The translations under genes were made by a program, and so were the position numbers. From Azonexus sp. (GTDB lineage: Bacteria > Pseudomonadota > Gammaproteobacteria > Burkholderiales > Rhodocyclaceae), in the NCBI GenBank assembly GCA_017983615.1, contig JAGOBB010000004.1, positions 1 to 64,000 of the forward strand: 64,000 nucleotides of DNA, in the 5' to 3' direction. Each line of letters begins with the position of its first letter. The first letter of the stretch is position 1. Below the pieces are notes generated by a model. The model was not told the origin of the DNA and ran no database searches. It saw only the letters and a list, made by a program, of their open reading frames with translations. Positions 17,136 to 24,482 of this stretch are shown here, in pieces.

Positions 17136-17966
17136 ATGAAGACCCAAAAGGAAAAGGCGGAAATCTTCGAAGGCTTGCATCGCACTGGTCAGTGCTTCGT
17201 CATTCCCAACCCTTGGGATGCCGGCTCGGCACGCTTGCTCGAACACCTTGGCTGTCCGGCCTTGGCAACGACAGGCGCCGGTTTCGCGTTCTCGCAGGGA
17301 AAATCCGATCTCAGCATCAACGCGAAAGACATGCTCCCGCGCCTCTCCCTGCTATGCGCCATCACCAGTCTGCCTATTAGCGCCGACCTTCAAAACGGTT
17401 TCGGCCATGCCCCGGAAGCAGTAGCGACAACGATTACCGAAGCAGCCAAAACAGGCATTGTCGGCTGTTCAATAGAAGATGCATCTGGCGACCCCATGCA
17501 TCCAATCTATGATCTTGGACTCGCCAAAGAACGCATTCAGTACGCTGCATCAGCCGCCAAGGCGCTTGGTTTCAAATTCATGCTTACCGCTCGCGCCGAA
17601 AACTATTTCTACGGCAAGTTCGATCTGGCGGACACCATACTCAGGCTACAGGCCTATCAGGATGCCGGCGCAGATGTGCTATTCGCCCCAGGCGTGCAAT
17701 CAAAATCCGACATCCGAGCAATTCTCAGCTCGATTGATCGCCCCCTCAACGTACTTATGGGCCTGCAAGGAGAGCAACTTACGCTGGCCGAACTGAACGA
17801 ACTTGGCGTTGCTCGCGTCAGTCTGGGCGGCTCCCTGGCCAGAACCGCCTACAGCGCAATGATCAGTGCCATCGAGGACATCACGTCGACCGGGTGTTTT
17901 GGCTATGCGTGCAAGGCCATCTCCGGAAAGGAAATGAATGCCATCTTTGACCGCTCACACTCATAG
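17136..17966 (+). CDS. isocitrate lyase/PEP mutase superfamily enzyme
   Basis: A 276-residue member of the PEP mutase/isocitrate lyase superfamily (TIM barrel, Mg-dependent C-C or P-C bond chemistry on 2-oxo acids). Seen: NPWDAGSARLLEHLG near residue 26, SADLQNGFG (Mg-binding Asp) near 86 and GCSIEDASG near 110. It lacks the KKCGH loop of true isocitrate lyase and the EDK motif of phosphonomutase, so it is closer to the oxaloacetate decarboxylase/2-methylisocitrate-lyase-like branch. Typical products would be pyruvate plus a smaller acid. Its place behind an organic-acid transporter suggests the last step of a catabolic route. Confidence 0.82.
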   Translation: MKTQKEKAEIFEGLHRTGQCFVIPNPWDAGSARLLEHLGCPALATTGAGFAFSQGKSDLSINAKDMLPRLSLLCAITSLPISADLQNGFGHAPEAVATTITEAAKTGIVGCSIEDASGDPMHPIYDLGLAKERIQYAASAAKALGFKFMLTARAENYFYGKFDLADTILRLQAYQDAGADVLFAPGVQSKSDIRAILSSIDRPLNVLMGLQGEQLTLAELNELGVARVSLGGSLARTAYSAMISAIEDITSTGCFGYACKAISGKEMNAIFDRSHS

Positions 17967-17976
17967 GAGCAGCGTC

Positions 17977-18441
17977 ATGAGCCCGGAACAACGAATTTTG
18001 GAACTCGGTATCCACCTCCCCACCGGTAGCCTCCCCGCTGGCAACTATGTGTCCGCCATCCAGTCAGGGAACCTTCTCTTCACCTCCGGCCGGGCACCGC
18101 TACCAATCGACGGCTGCGCCGCCAGGGGGCAAGTGGGGCGGGAATATTCAATCATTGATGGCTACGCACTGGCGCGCTCCGCGTGTATCGATTTGCTCGC
18201 CGTCGTGAAGCATCAGCTTGGCTCGCTGGACAAGGTTGCCCGATTTATCGAACTACACGGCGCCATCAATGCCAGTCCTGAATTCGAAGACCATGCCAAG
18301 GTTCTGGATGGCGCCTCCGACCTGTTGGTAGAAATATTCGGCCCGGCCGGTGTTCATGTGCGCTCGGTTATTGGCGTCAGTTCCCTTCGCAATGGCGTAC
18401 CGCTCACCGTCCGGGCAACGGTGGAAGTTATATCCCAATGA
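17977..18441 (+). CDS. RidA family protein
   Basis: A 154-residue protein of the RidA/YjgF family: GNLLFTSGRAPL in the first half and VRSVIGVSSLRNGVPLTVRA in the second. RidA proteins hydrolyse reactive imines or enamines; this longer form (about 150 residues against 130) belongs to the YjgF-like subgroups of unknown substrate, and the usual catalytic Arg has a counterpart in VRSVIGV. ATG at 17977 is preceded by AGGAGCAG; the upstream frame overlaps the previous gene and is not used. Part of the MFS-led cluster. Confidence 0.8.
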   Translation: MSPEQRILELGIHLPTGSLPAGNYVSAIQSGNLLFTSGRAPLPIDGCAARGQVGREYSIIDGYALARSACIDLLAVVKHQLGSLDKVARFIELHGAINASPEFEDHAKVLDGASDLLVEIFGPAGVHVRSVIGVSSLRNGVPLTVRATVEVISQ

Positions 18442-18487
18442 AACCCCATACGTGTCGCCAGTCCCTTGCCAAAAAACACCCAAAAAA

Positions 18488-19051
18488 ATGAAGACATTCC
18501 TTCGTAGCGCATCAGAACTGGATGCGGGGAAGATTGCACTCCTTGTCAACCGCGCCTACAGACCATTGCCCCATGAGCGCGGCTGGACACACGAAGCGGA
18601 TTTGGTGACGGGCCGGAGAACAACTGAAGAACAAGTTCTTTCGCTTTTTTGCAGCCAATCATCCATTCTGGTAGCCCACCAGGATGCTGAAATCGTCGCC
18701 TGCGTCCATGTAAAAGCCAGCGAGTGCTCCGCTGAAATCGGCATGCTCGCCATCGATCCCGGTTACCAGACCAAGGGCTTGGGCAAGTTGATGCTCGAAT
18801 GTGCTGAACGCCACGCCATGGAGCAATTTGGCGCGACTGTTTTCAATATCTCTGTCTTGTCTTCACGATTGGAGTTGATCGCCTTCTACGAGCGACGTGC
18901 CTACATCCGGACCGGGCAAACGATGGCCTACCCGGTCTCTGCAGGGGTAGGCGAACCAATGGTGGATGGGCTTCGGGTGGAAACAATGACCAAGAAAATG
19001 GGCGCTGCTTCCCGCATCATCGACAATCCTCCCGAGCCGCTACCGGAATGA
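18488..19051 (+). CDS. GNAT-family N-acetyltransferase
   Basis: A 187-residue acetyltransferase with the acetyl-CoA-binding loop DPGYQTKGLGKLMLE near residue 90 and the later FYERRAYIRTG that closes the GNAT fold. Acceptor unknown. The ATG at 18488 follows a run of seven As and has no clear ribosome binding site, so the start is uncertain. It closes the plus-strand cluster; the genes after it run the other way. Confidence 0.82.
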   Translation: MKTFLRSASELDAGKIALLVNRAYRPLPHERGWTHEADLVTGRRTTEEQVLSLFCSQSSILVAHQDAEIVACVHVKASECSAEIGMLAIDPGYQTKGLGKLMLECAERHAMEQFGATVFNISVLSSRLELIAFYERRAYIRTGQTMAYPVSAGVGEPMVDGLRVETMTKKMGAASRIIDNPPEPLPE

Positions 19052-19091
19052 ATTGGCCAATCCCGATTCATGCATTTCAGGCGCTGTTTAC

Positions 19092-19616
19092 TCAATAAGG
19101 AGTTCCGTCCTTGTGCAGGAATCGCCACTTTTTATCCTCACCTAAAACGGCTTGCAGATCGTCATCCGGATAGGTGGCCGTATCACCCGGACTTCGATCG
19201 CCGACTTCAAGATAAACAACGTCGGCATCCGTCATATTGATCAGTTGATGTCCGTCGCCGGTTCCAGCCCGAAAACCGGCGCACATGCCTGGTGAAAGCG
19301 CCGTCGCGCCCGCATTTGTGACCAGCGTTGGATAGCCCTCAAGGACAAAAACGAACTCGTCCTGGCGACTGTGGGCATGGCGCAAGGCTGAAACAGCCCT
19401 GGGCGCAACGCGCGTCAGATTGACGCCGAAGTTGGTCAATCCAAATAGGTCGCCGAGCGGCTGTTTAACGCGCCCAACCATTCGTTCACGAAATTCGAGT
19501 GGATAACTTGAAGGGGTCACACGTGGCAAGGCGTCCTTGGCCGATATCGCTAATTTGAAACCCGTGTCTTCCATACCGGGCAAACAATTCCGTTCATTTC
19601 GCTTGGCGGGCATCAT
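19092..19616 (-). CDS. cupin domain protein
   Basis: A 174-residue cupin with a good first motif, RHAHSRQDEFVFVLEG, and a second motif in SPGMCAGFRAGTGDGHQLIN that supplies the last His. It resembles proteins annotated as negative regulators or transcriptional cupins without a DNA-binding domain. It is 3 bases downstream of the PEBP gene on the same strand. A start at 19574 is also possible. Confidence 0.8.
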   Translation of the reverse strand: MMPAKRNERNCLPGMEDTGFKLAISAKDALPRVTPSSYPLEFRERMVGRVKQPLGDLFGLTNFGVNLTRVAPRAVSALRHAHSRQDEFVFVLEGYPTLVTNAGATALSPGMCAGFRAGTGDGHQLINMTDADVVYLEVGDRSPGDTATYPDDDLQAVLGEDKKWRFLHKDGTPY

Positions 19617-19619
19617 GGC

Positions 19620-20174
19620 TCATCTTCCGTACACGGCGGTGATGCTCACCTTGTCGATAAGATGCGCATTGATCATGAAACCGGCGAAGGCAGCGGTGGC
19701 ATTTGCCGGAAGGTCTATCCTCGCCGTATTCAGCGCATAGACCGAAAATATGTATTTATGCGGCTTGTCGCCAACGGGAGGACAGGCTCCGCCAAAGCCG
19801 GGCTGACCAAAATCAGTCTGGACCTGCACGACCTCGCGGGGAAGCAGGCGCAGAGTCAAGTTTCCGGCCGACTCGGGCAGCATGGAGATTGTCGGTGGAA
19901 TATTGATCACGACCCAATGCCACCACCCGGAACCGGTCCTGGCATCGGGGTCGTAAACGGTTACCGCAAAACTTTTTGTTCCGGCCGGCGCATTGCGCCA
20001 GGCAAGGCTTGGGGAGCGATTTGCCCCATCGCAGCCAAAACCCTTTAGCACCTGATCGGATGACAACCAGCCGTTTGGCTTGATTGCCGGGATGCTCAGC
20101 GAGAATCCATCGGCCATGGCTGACATCGACGAAATCATCAGACAGGTGGCCAGAAAAAATCCGGGATGTGACAT
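19620..20174 (-). CDS. exported YbhB/YbcL-type PEBP protein
   Basis: A 184-residue phosphatidylethanolamine-binding-protein homologue (Raf kinase inhibitor-like). It has an N-terminal signal peptide (LATCLMISSMSAMADG) and the PEBP hallmarks SPSLAWRNAPAGTKSFAV, YDPDARTGSGWWHWV and PVGDKPHKYIFSVYAL. Bacterial members have no settled function; a ligand-binding role in the periplasm is likely. The start at 20174 follows CGGAGCTG and puts the signal peptide first. Forms a pair with the cupin gene. Confidence 0.88.
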   Translation of the reverse strand: MSHPGFFLATCLMISSMSAMADGFSLSIPAIKPNGWLSSDQVLKGFGCDGANRSPSLAWRNAPAGTKSFAVTVYDPDARTGSGWWHWVVINIPPTISMLPESAGNLTLRLLPREVVQVQTDFGQPGFGGACPPVGDKPHKYIFSVYALNTARIDLPANATAAFAGFMINAHLIDKVSITAVYGR

Positions 20175-20263
20175 GTAGCAGCTCCGCTGGTTGGTTACGT
20201 GAATTGTCCCCAACCACCTGCCAGATCAGTAGCCCATGAAAGCCAATTCCTGCGCCAGGACGC

Positions 20264-21151
20264 TCAACTCGACTCAGTCAGCTTTGATGGTAAAAAGCCA
20301 TAACGGACGCGGAAAGCCGCCGAAAACCGGCTGTGCGACTCGTAACCACAGCGTTGCGCGATATCTCCGACGGGCAGACTGGTACTTTGGAGAAGCACCA
20401 ATGCAGTCTCAAGCCGGACTTCCCGCACCAGATTTCCGACCGTCAAATTCAATTCCGACAGCCGGCGGCGCAGCGTACTCGAACTCACATGACACGCACT
20501 TGCCAATGAACCGACCGTCCACTCGGCATGGGGGCGCTGGGCAATTAGCCTGCGTATGCGATCTGGCCAGGTCAGTTCTTCGGGCGATTTGATGACGCAT
20601 CCCAGTTCCGCCAACATCAACAAGACCTCGATCACCCGGTGATTCCTCAAGACCCCCGACGTATCGGGCGAGGCGATGGCATCGGCAACCCTCAATAAAA
20701 TCTGCTCGAAGTCCGGGGTCACCGACAAATTGAAGCAGTCGGCAATTGGCTGCGACAAAAAGGTTGCCCGGTAAGACGCGTGAAACGCTTGAATGGCCCC
20801 TTCGCCAAACTGGAGGACAAATGCCTCATAGCGGCCATGCTGCGCGGGATCGTTAATGACGTCCCACTGGGTGCCTCTTGCCAATACGACGGCTTCTCCC
20901 GTCCGGATCTCATTTTCTTCCCCGGCCCGTATCAGGGTCTTGACCCCTTTTCGAACCCAGATCAGTACGTCATCGCGCACGGTTACCGTAGCCACCCGAT
21001 GGCGAATGCGGGTCGATATCAGGCAGGAGGCCGCTGCTGAAAATTCATCCATGGAAAGTACCAAGCTCAAAACATGATTGTGCCCTATCGCTCCGGCGAC
21101 ATTCACTCGACTTTGCTTGAAGCTGCAGCCAGTTTCATTCCGCTGGCGCAT
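20264..21151 (-). CDS. AraC-family transcriptional regulator
   Basis: A 295-residue regulator: an N-terminal sensing domain and two C-terminal helix-turn-helix motifs (WTVGSLASACHVSSSTLRRR and VGDIAQRCGYESHSRFSAAF). It is divergent from the dienelactone hydrolase gene, with under 100 bases between, and probably regulates it. A start at 21052 (MDEFSAAAS) would leave more room for a promoter and is a fair alternative; neither start has a clear ribosome binding site. Confidence 0.88.
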   Translation of the reverse strand: MRQRNETGCSFKQSRVNVAGAIGHNHVLSLVLSMDEFSAAASCLISTRIRHRVATVTVRDDVLIWVRKGVKTLIRAGEENEIRTGEAVVLARGTQWDVINDPAQHGRYEAFVLQFGEGAIQAFHASYRATFLSQPIADCFNLSVTPDFEQILLRVADAIASPDTSGVLRNHRVIEVLLMLAELGCVIKSPEELTWPDRIRRLIAQRPHAEWTVGSLASACHVSSSTLRRRLSELNLTVGNLVREVRLETALVLLQSTSLPVGDIAQRCGYESHSRFSAAFRVRYGFLPSKLTESS

Positions 21152-21237
21152 GTCAAAGTCAAAATTTCTCGGTTGAGCATTGGAGAGAGATGTCGCCCAA
21201 TGAAGCGCTTGTTGTCAAACCGTTCAGGAGCGTAACG

Positions 21238-22059
21238 ATGGCGGAACAGAGCATTCATGTAAAAGATCGCCTTGGCGATTTTCTCCAAAGGGAAATTTCG
21301 TTAAACGGAATTTCCAAGCGTGTTTATGTCATGGGCAATGGTCCCGCGGTCATCGTGATGCCGGAGATGCCCGGCATCAGCCCTCAACTAGCTCGGTTTA
21401 GTCGCTGGGTCAGGGATGCCGGATTGACCGTCTACATGCCATCGCTCTTTGGGCGAGATGGCGATGTAGCAAGTGCCGACGAAGGTGTGGCCATTTTCAA
21501 ACGCGCCTGCGTTACCGCCGAATTCAGAGCCTTGGCCGCCAATGAAACCAGCCCAGTCACAGTCTGGTTGCGAGCCCTGGCCAGGCTCGCGCATGAGGAG
21601 TGCGGCGGGCCGGGGGTTGGCGCGATCGGGATGTGCTTCACCGGCAATTTTGCGCTGACGATGATGCTTGAACCCTCGATGCTCGCCCCTGTGCTCTCCC
21701 AGCCTTCCCTGCCCCTGAACGAGCCGGATGGCCTGGAAATAGCTCCCGACGACCTTATCGCGGTCAAGAATCGCCTTGATCACGAGAATCTGACTGTTTT
21801 GGCCTATCGCTTTCAAGGCGACCGTTTCTGCACTGCCCAGCGCTTCGCCGCCTACTCGAAAGCCCTGGGCGACCGCATCGTCACCCGGGTACTCCCGGAC
21901 AGCGCCGCCAATCCGGAACCCCCGCCATTCTTTGAGAAGGTGGTTGGGTGCCCGCACAGTGTCGTGACCGCGCATCTGATTGATGAAGCTGGCCAGCCAA
22001 CCACGGCAGCACGGGACGAAATATTGTCCTTCTTTACCCGAAAACTTCTGCCAGACTGA
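21238..22059 (+). CDS. dienelactone hydrolase family protein
   Basis: A 273-residue hydrolase with the Cys nucleophile motif GAIGMCFTGNFAL near residue 136, MPEMPGISPQ as the oxyanion region and a late His in GCPHSVVT. These match the dienelactone hydrolase family, which opens lactone rings in aromatic catabolism; this member is longer than classical DLH (about 235) and the true substrate is unknown. The ATG at 21238 follows GGAGCG. A terminator hairpin lies directly after the stop codon. Confidence 0.85.
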   Translation: MAEQSIHVKDRLGDFLQREISLNGISKRVYVMGNGPAVIVMPEMPGISPQLARFSRWVRDAGLTVYMPSLFGRDGDVASADEGVAIFKRACVTAEFRALAANETSPVTVWLRALARLAHEECGGPGVGAIGMCFTGNFALTMMLEPSMLAPVLSQPSLPLNEPDGLEIAPDDLIAVKNRLDHENLTVLAYRFQGDRFCTAQRFAAYSKALGDRIVTRVLPDSAANPEPPPFFEKVVGCPHSVVTAHLIDEAGQPTTAARDEILSFFTRKLLPD

Positions 22060-22065
22060 CAGAAA

Positions 22066-22096
22066 AAACAAGAGCCCCGTTGGGGCTCTTTTCTGG
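22066..22096. terminator. bidirectional rho-independent terminator
   Basis: AAGAGCCCC and GGGGCTCTT form the stem around a 3-base loop. A T run follows on the plus strand and an A run precedes it, so it can serve both the hydrolase gene and the convergent YecA-like gene. Confidence 0.85.
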
Positions 22097-22132
22097 GCAA
22101 TTGCTGCCTGAAACCAGCTTACAACGCGCCGA

Positions 22133-22828
22133 TCAGTTCAGCTTTTCCGGGCTGCCGCAGCACTGCTTGAATTTCTTGCCGCTACCGCAGGGGCACGGGT
22201 CGTTGCGGCCGGGTTTGGCGTCTTCGCGCTGCACGGTGCCGCCACTGCGCTTGTTACGCCAGAAGTTGTAAAGGGTCTGCACGATGACCGGCAGGTTTTC
22301 CTGGATATCGGCCACCAGACGGGCTTCTTCGGCGGGTGGAAACCAGCGTTCGCCGTTCTTTTCGGCGTCTTCCTTGAGCATGCCGTTGAGCATGAACAGC
22401 GGTTCGAGCAGTTCGGAAAGGTCATCGGCGTGCTTGCCGGCCAGTTCGTACCAGTCGCCGGCCAGACCGGCGCCGAAGACATAGGAATCTGCCCAGGCTT
22501 CGTAGTCGTAGGTCTCGCAGCTTTCATCCAGCGGATAAAGGATGGGGGCTATGGTTTCGTCGTTGAGCAGCGCAGCGGCGAGATCGTTGTTCAGGCGCAT
22601 CAGCAGTTCCAGCGCGGCTTCGACATCGGGGTCGCCCCCTGCCGCCAGTCCCTCGCCCAGCGCTTCGGTCAGCCAGACGGCCGGCGCTACCGGCTCGGGA
22701 GCGCTGACCACGGCGCACAGCATGGCCTGGATTTCGTCGAGGCGCATCGCCTCACCCTGGAATACTTCGGCTTCGAGCAGTTCTTCAAGCCGGTCGAGAT
22801 CGGCGTCGGTCAGGGGATTCGGGTTCAT
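22133..22828 (-). CDS. YecA/UPF0149 family protein with C-terminal SEC-C zinc motif
   Basis: A 231-residue protein: an acidic UPF0149 (YgfB/YecA) domain over most of its length and the C-terminal zinc-binding SEC-C motif [19 protein letters not shown]. The same motif ends SecA and ribosome-linked factors, and E. coli YecA was linked to ribosome/SecA interactions; the exact role here is unknown. The start at 22828 ([10 protein letters not shown]) is chosen because upstream sequence is antisense-like and lacks conserved protein features. Confidence 0.9.
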   Translation of the reverse strand: MNPNPLTDADLDRLEELLEAEVFQGEAMRLDEIQAMLCAVVSAPEPVAPAVWLTEALGEGLAAGGDPDVEAALELLMRLNNDLAAALLNDETIAPILYPLDESCETYDYEAWADSYVFGAGLAGDWYELAGKHADDLSELLEPLFMLNGMLKEDAEKNGERWFPPAEEARLVADIQENLPVIVQTLYNFWRNKRSGGTVQREDAKPGRNDPCPCGSGKKFKQCCGSPEKLN

Positions 22829-22904
22829 CTTTGTGGTCCTGGGCAATTGCGGAATGATAGCCCAGAACGGCCCGGCCCGCAGCCTCAGGCTGACTGCACA
22901 GCCC

Positions 22905-23477
22905 TTACGGCAGCCCGACTTGCACCGGCAGATCGACATCCTTGAGCACGCCGGGATCGAGCACCGGACAATTGACCAGCGCCGCCCGATGCGCGTCGAG
23001 AATGGCCTTGCCACCCTGGTCACCAGTCAGCGCCAGCAAGGCGTCCAGATGCTCAGCAGAAAAGCCGACCGGGTGGCCCGGAAGCCCGTCATGAAGGGGC
23101 CGGGCCAAGGTCGCCCCGCCCAGCATGGCATCGAGCACGGCGCGATAGCTGGCCGGCTGGATGTAGGGCATGTCGGCCAGCACGACCAGCCAGCCAGCGG
23201 CGTCGGCGCTGGCTGCGACGCCAGCCGCCAGGCTGTGGCCCATGCCCTGTTCCGCCGCATGGCAGATGACGGTGGCCAGCCCGGCCTCGGCAAACAAGCC
23301 GGCCAGCACTGTGTCGTCCGGGCGGATGACGACGAGGCTGCAGGGGCAGGCGGCGGCCAGGTTGCGTGCTGCGGCGAGCGCCATCGGCGTGCCATCGGCC
23401 AGCGGCTGCAGCCGCTTGTCACTGCCGAAGCGACGGCTGCTGCCGGCAGCGAGCAGGATGCCGACAATCTTCTTCAT
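22905..23477 (-). CDS. mocA: MocA-like molybdenum cofactor cytidylyltransferase
   Basis: A 190-residue nucleotidyltransferase of the MobA/MocA fold. The nucleotide loop [15 protein letters not shown] is at the N-terminus and [10 protein letters not shown] holds the metal-binding Asp. In molybdenum-hydroxylase operons such proteins attach CMP to molybdopterin to make the MCD cofactor. It overlaps the xdhC stop codon by 4 bases and is the last gene of the IorA-IorB-XdhC-MocA run, which supports that role. Confidence 0.85.
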   Translation of the reverse strand: MKKIVGILLAAGSSRRFGSDKRLQPLADGTPMALAAARNLAAACPCSLVVIRPDDTVLAGLFAEAGLATVICHAAEQGMGHSLAAGVAASADAAGWLVVLADMPYIQPASYRAVLDAMLGGATLARPLHDGLPGHPVGFSAEHLDALLALTGDQGGKAILDAHRAALVNCPVLDPGVLKDVDLPVQVGLP

Positions 23478-24481
23478 TCGACCCGACAGGCGTAGGGATC
23501 GGCGAATGCTACGGTCGCCCTCAAATTTAGGCCATTTTTGACAGCGGTCATCTCGGCCAGGATGGCGACGGCGATTTCCGGCGGCGTCCGGCTGCCGATG
23601 GGCAGGCCGACCGGGCCGTGCAGGCGGTCCACTTCAGCCTGCGAGAGGTCGAAATACTGCAGCAGCCGTTCACGGCGTTTGCCGTTATTGGCCTTCGAAC
23701 CCAGCGCACCGACGTAGAAGGCCGGCGACTTCAGCGCCTCGAGCAGCGCCAGGTCGTCGAGTTTGGGGTCATGTGTCAACGCGACGACTGCGCTGCGCGG
23801 GTCGAGATTCAGCGCGCTGACGGCGTCGTCGGGCATCTCGGCGACGCGCTCGGTGCCCGGCACGTCCCAGCCGTCGGCGTACTCACTGCGCGGGTCGCAA
23901 ATGTAGACGTGATAGCCCAACGCCTGCGCCATCGTCGCCAGGTAGTGCGAAATCTGCCCGGCGCCAATGATCAGCAACCGCCAGGCCGGGCCGTGCAGGG
24001 TGACCAGCGTCTCGCCGTCCCACTGCTGGCTGTCGCCGGCAGCGCCCCCCTCCAGACTGACCTCGCCCGTCGCCAGCGCCACCCGCCGATGCACCAGCTG
24101 GCCGGTGGCAATGCGCTGGGCGAGATGGTCGAGCAGGCCGGTATCCGGCGCCGGCTCGAGCACCAGTTCCAGCGTGCCGCCACAGGGCAGCCCGAAGCGA
24201 TGCGCCTCGTCGGCCGTCACGCCGTAGCGCAGCAGGCGCGGCGCGGTGTTGCCAACTTCGCCGGAAAACTCGCCGGCAACCGCCCGGCGGATCAGGTCGT
24301 CCTCGATGCAGCCGCCGGAGACCGAACCCTGCACCTGGCCGTCGTCGCGCAGGATCATCCAGGCACCCGGCGGCCGCGGGGCGGAACCCCAGGTCCGGGC
24401 GACGGTGACCAGCGCGAAGCGATGCCCGGCCGCGGCCCAGCGACGGGCGGCGGCAAGGACTTGCGTATCCAGACTGTCCAT
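23474..24481 (-). CDS. xdhC: XdhC/CoxF-family molybdenum cofactor insertion protein
   Basis: A 335-residue XdhC protein, which carries and protects molybdenum cofactor and delivers it to xanthine-dehydrogenase-type enzymes. Seen: SVSGGCIEDDL (XdhC/CoxI domain) near residue 50 and a Rossmann domain LLIIGAGQISHYLA from about 185, with HDPKLDDLALLEALKSPAFYVGALGSK typical of the C-terminal half. It starts one base after the IorB-like gene. The last 20 codons contain a dispersed repeat copy, which reads as LRATVAFADPY in this frame, so the repeat has become part of the protein. Confidence 0.9.
   Translation of the reverse strand: MDSLDTQVLAAARRWAAAGHRFALVTVARTWGSAPRPPGAWMILRDDGQVQGSVSGGCIEDDLIRRAVAGEFSGEVGNTAPRLLRYGVTADEAHRFGLPCGGTLELVLEPAPDTGLLDHLAQRIATGQLVHRRVALATGEVSLEGGAAGDSQQWDGETLVTLHGPAWRLLIIGAGQISHYLATMAQALGYHVYICDPRSEYADGWDVPGTERVAEMPDDAVSALNLDPRSAVVALTHDPKLDDLALLEALKSPAFYVGALGSKANNGKRRERLLQYFDLSQAEVDRLHGPVGLPIGSRTPPEIAVAILAEMTAVKNGLNLRATVAFADPYACRVE
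23505..23542 (+). repeat. dispersed bipartite repeat, copy 4 (inside xdhC)
   Basis: Core AATGCTACGGTCGCCC at 23505-23520, A/T-rich spacer, then TAGGCCATTTTTGAC. The gene reads the opposite strand, where the core encodes ATVAF. Confidence 0.8.
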
Positions 24482-24482
24482 C

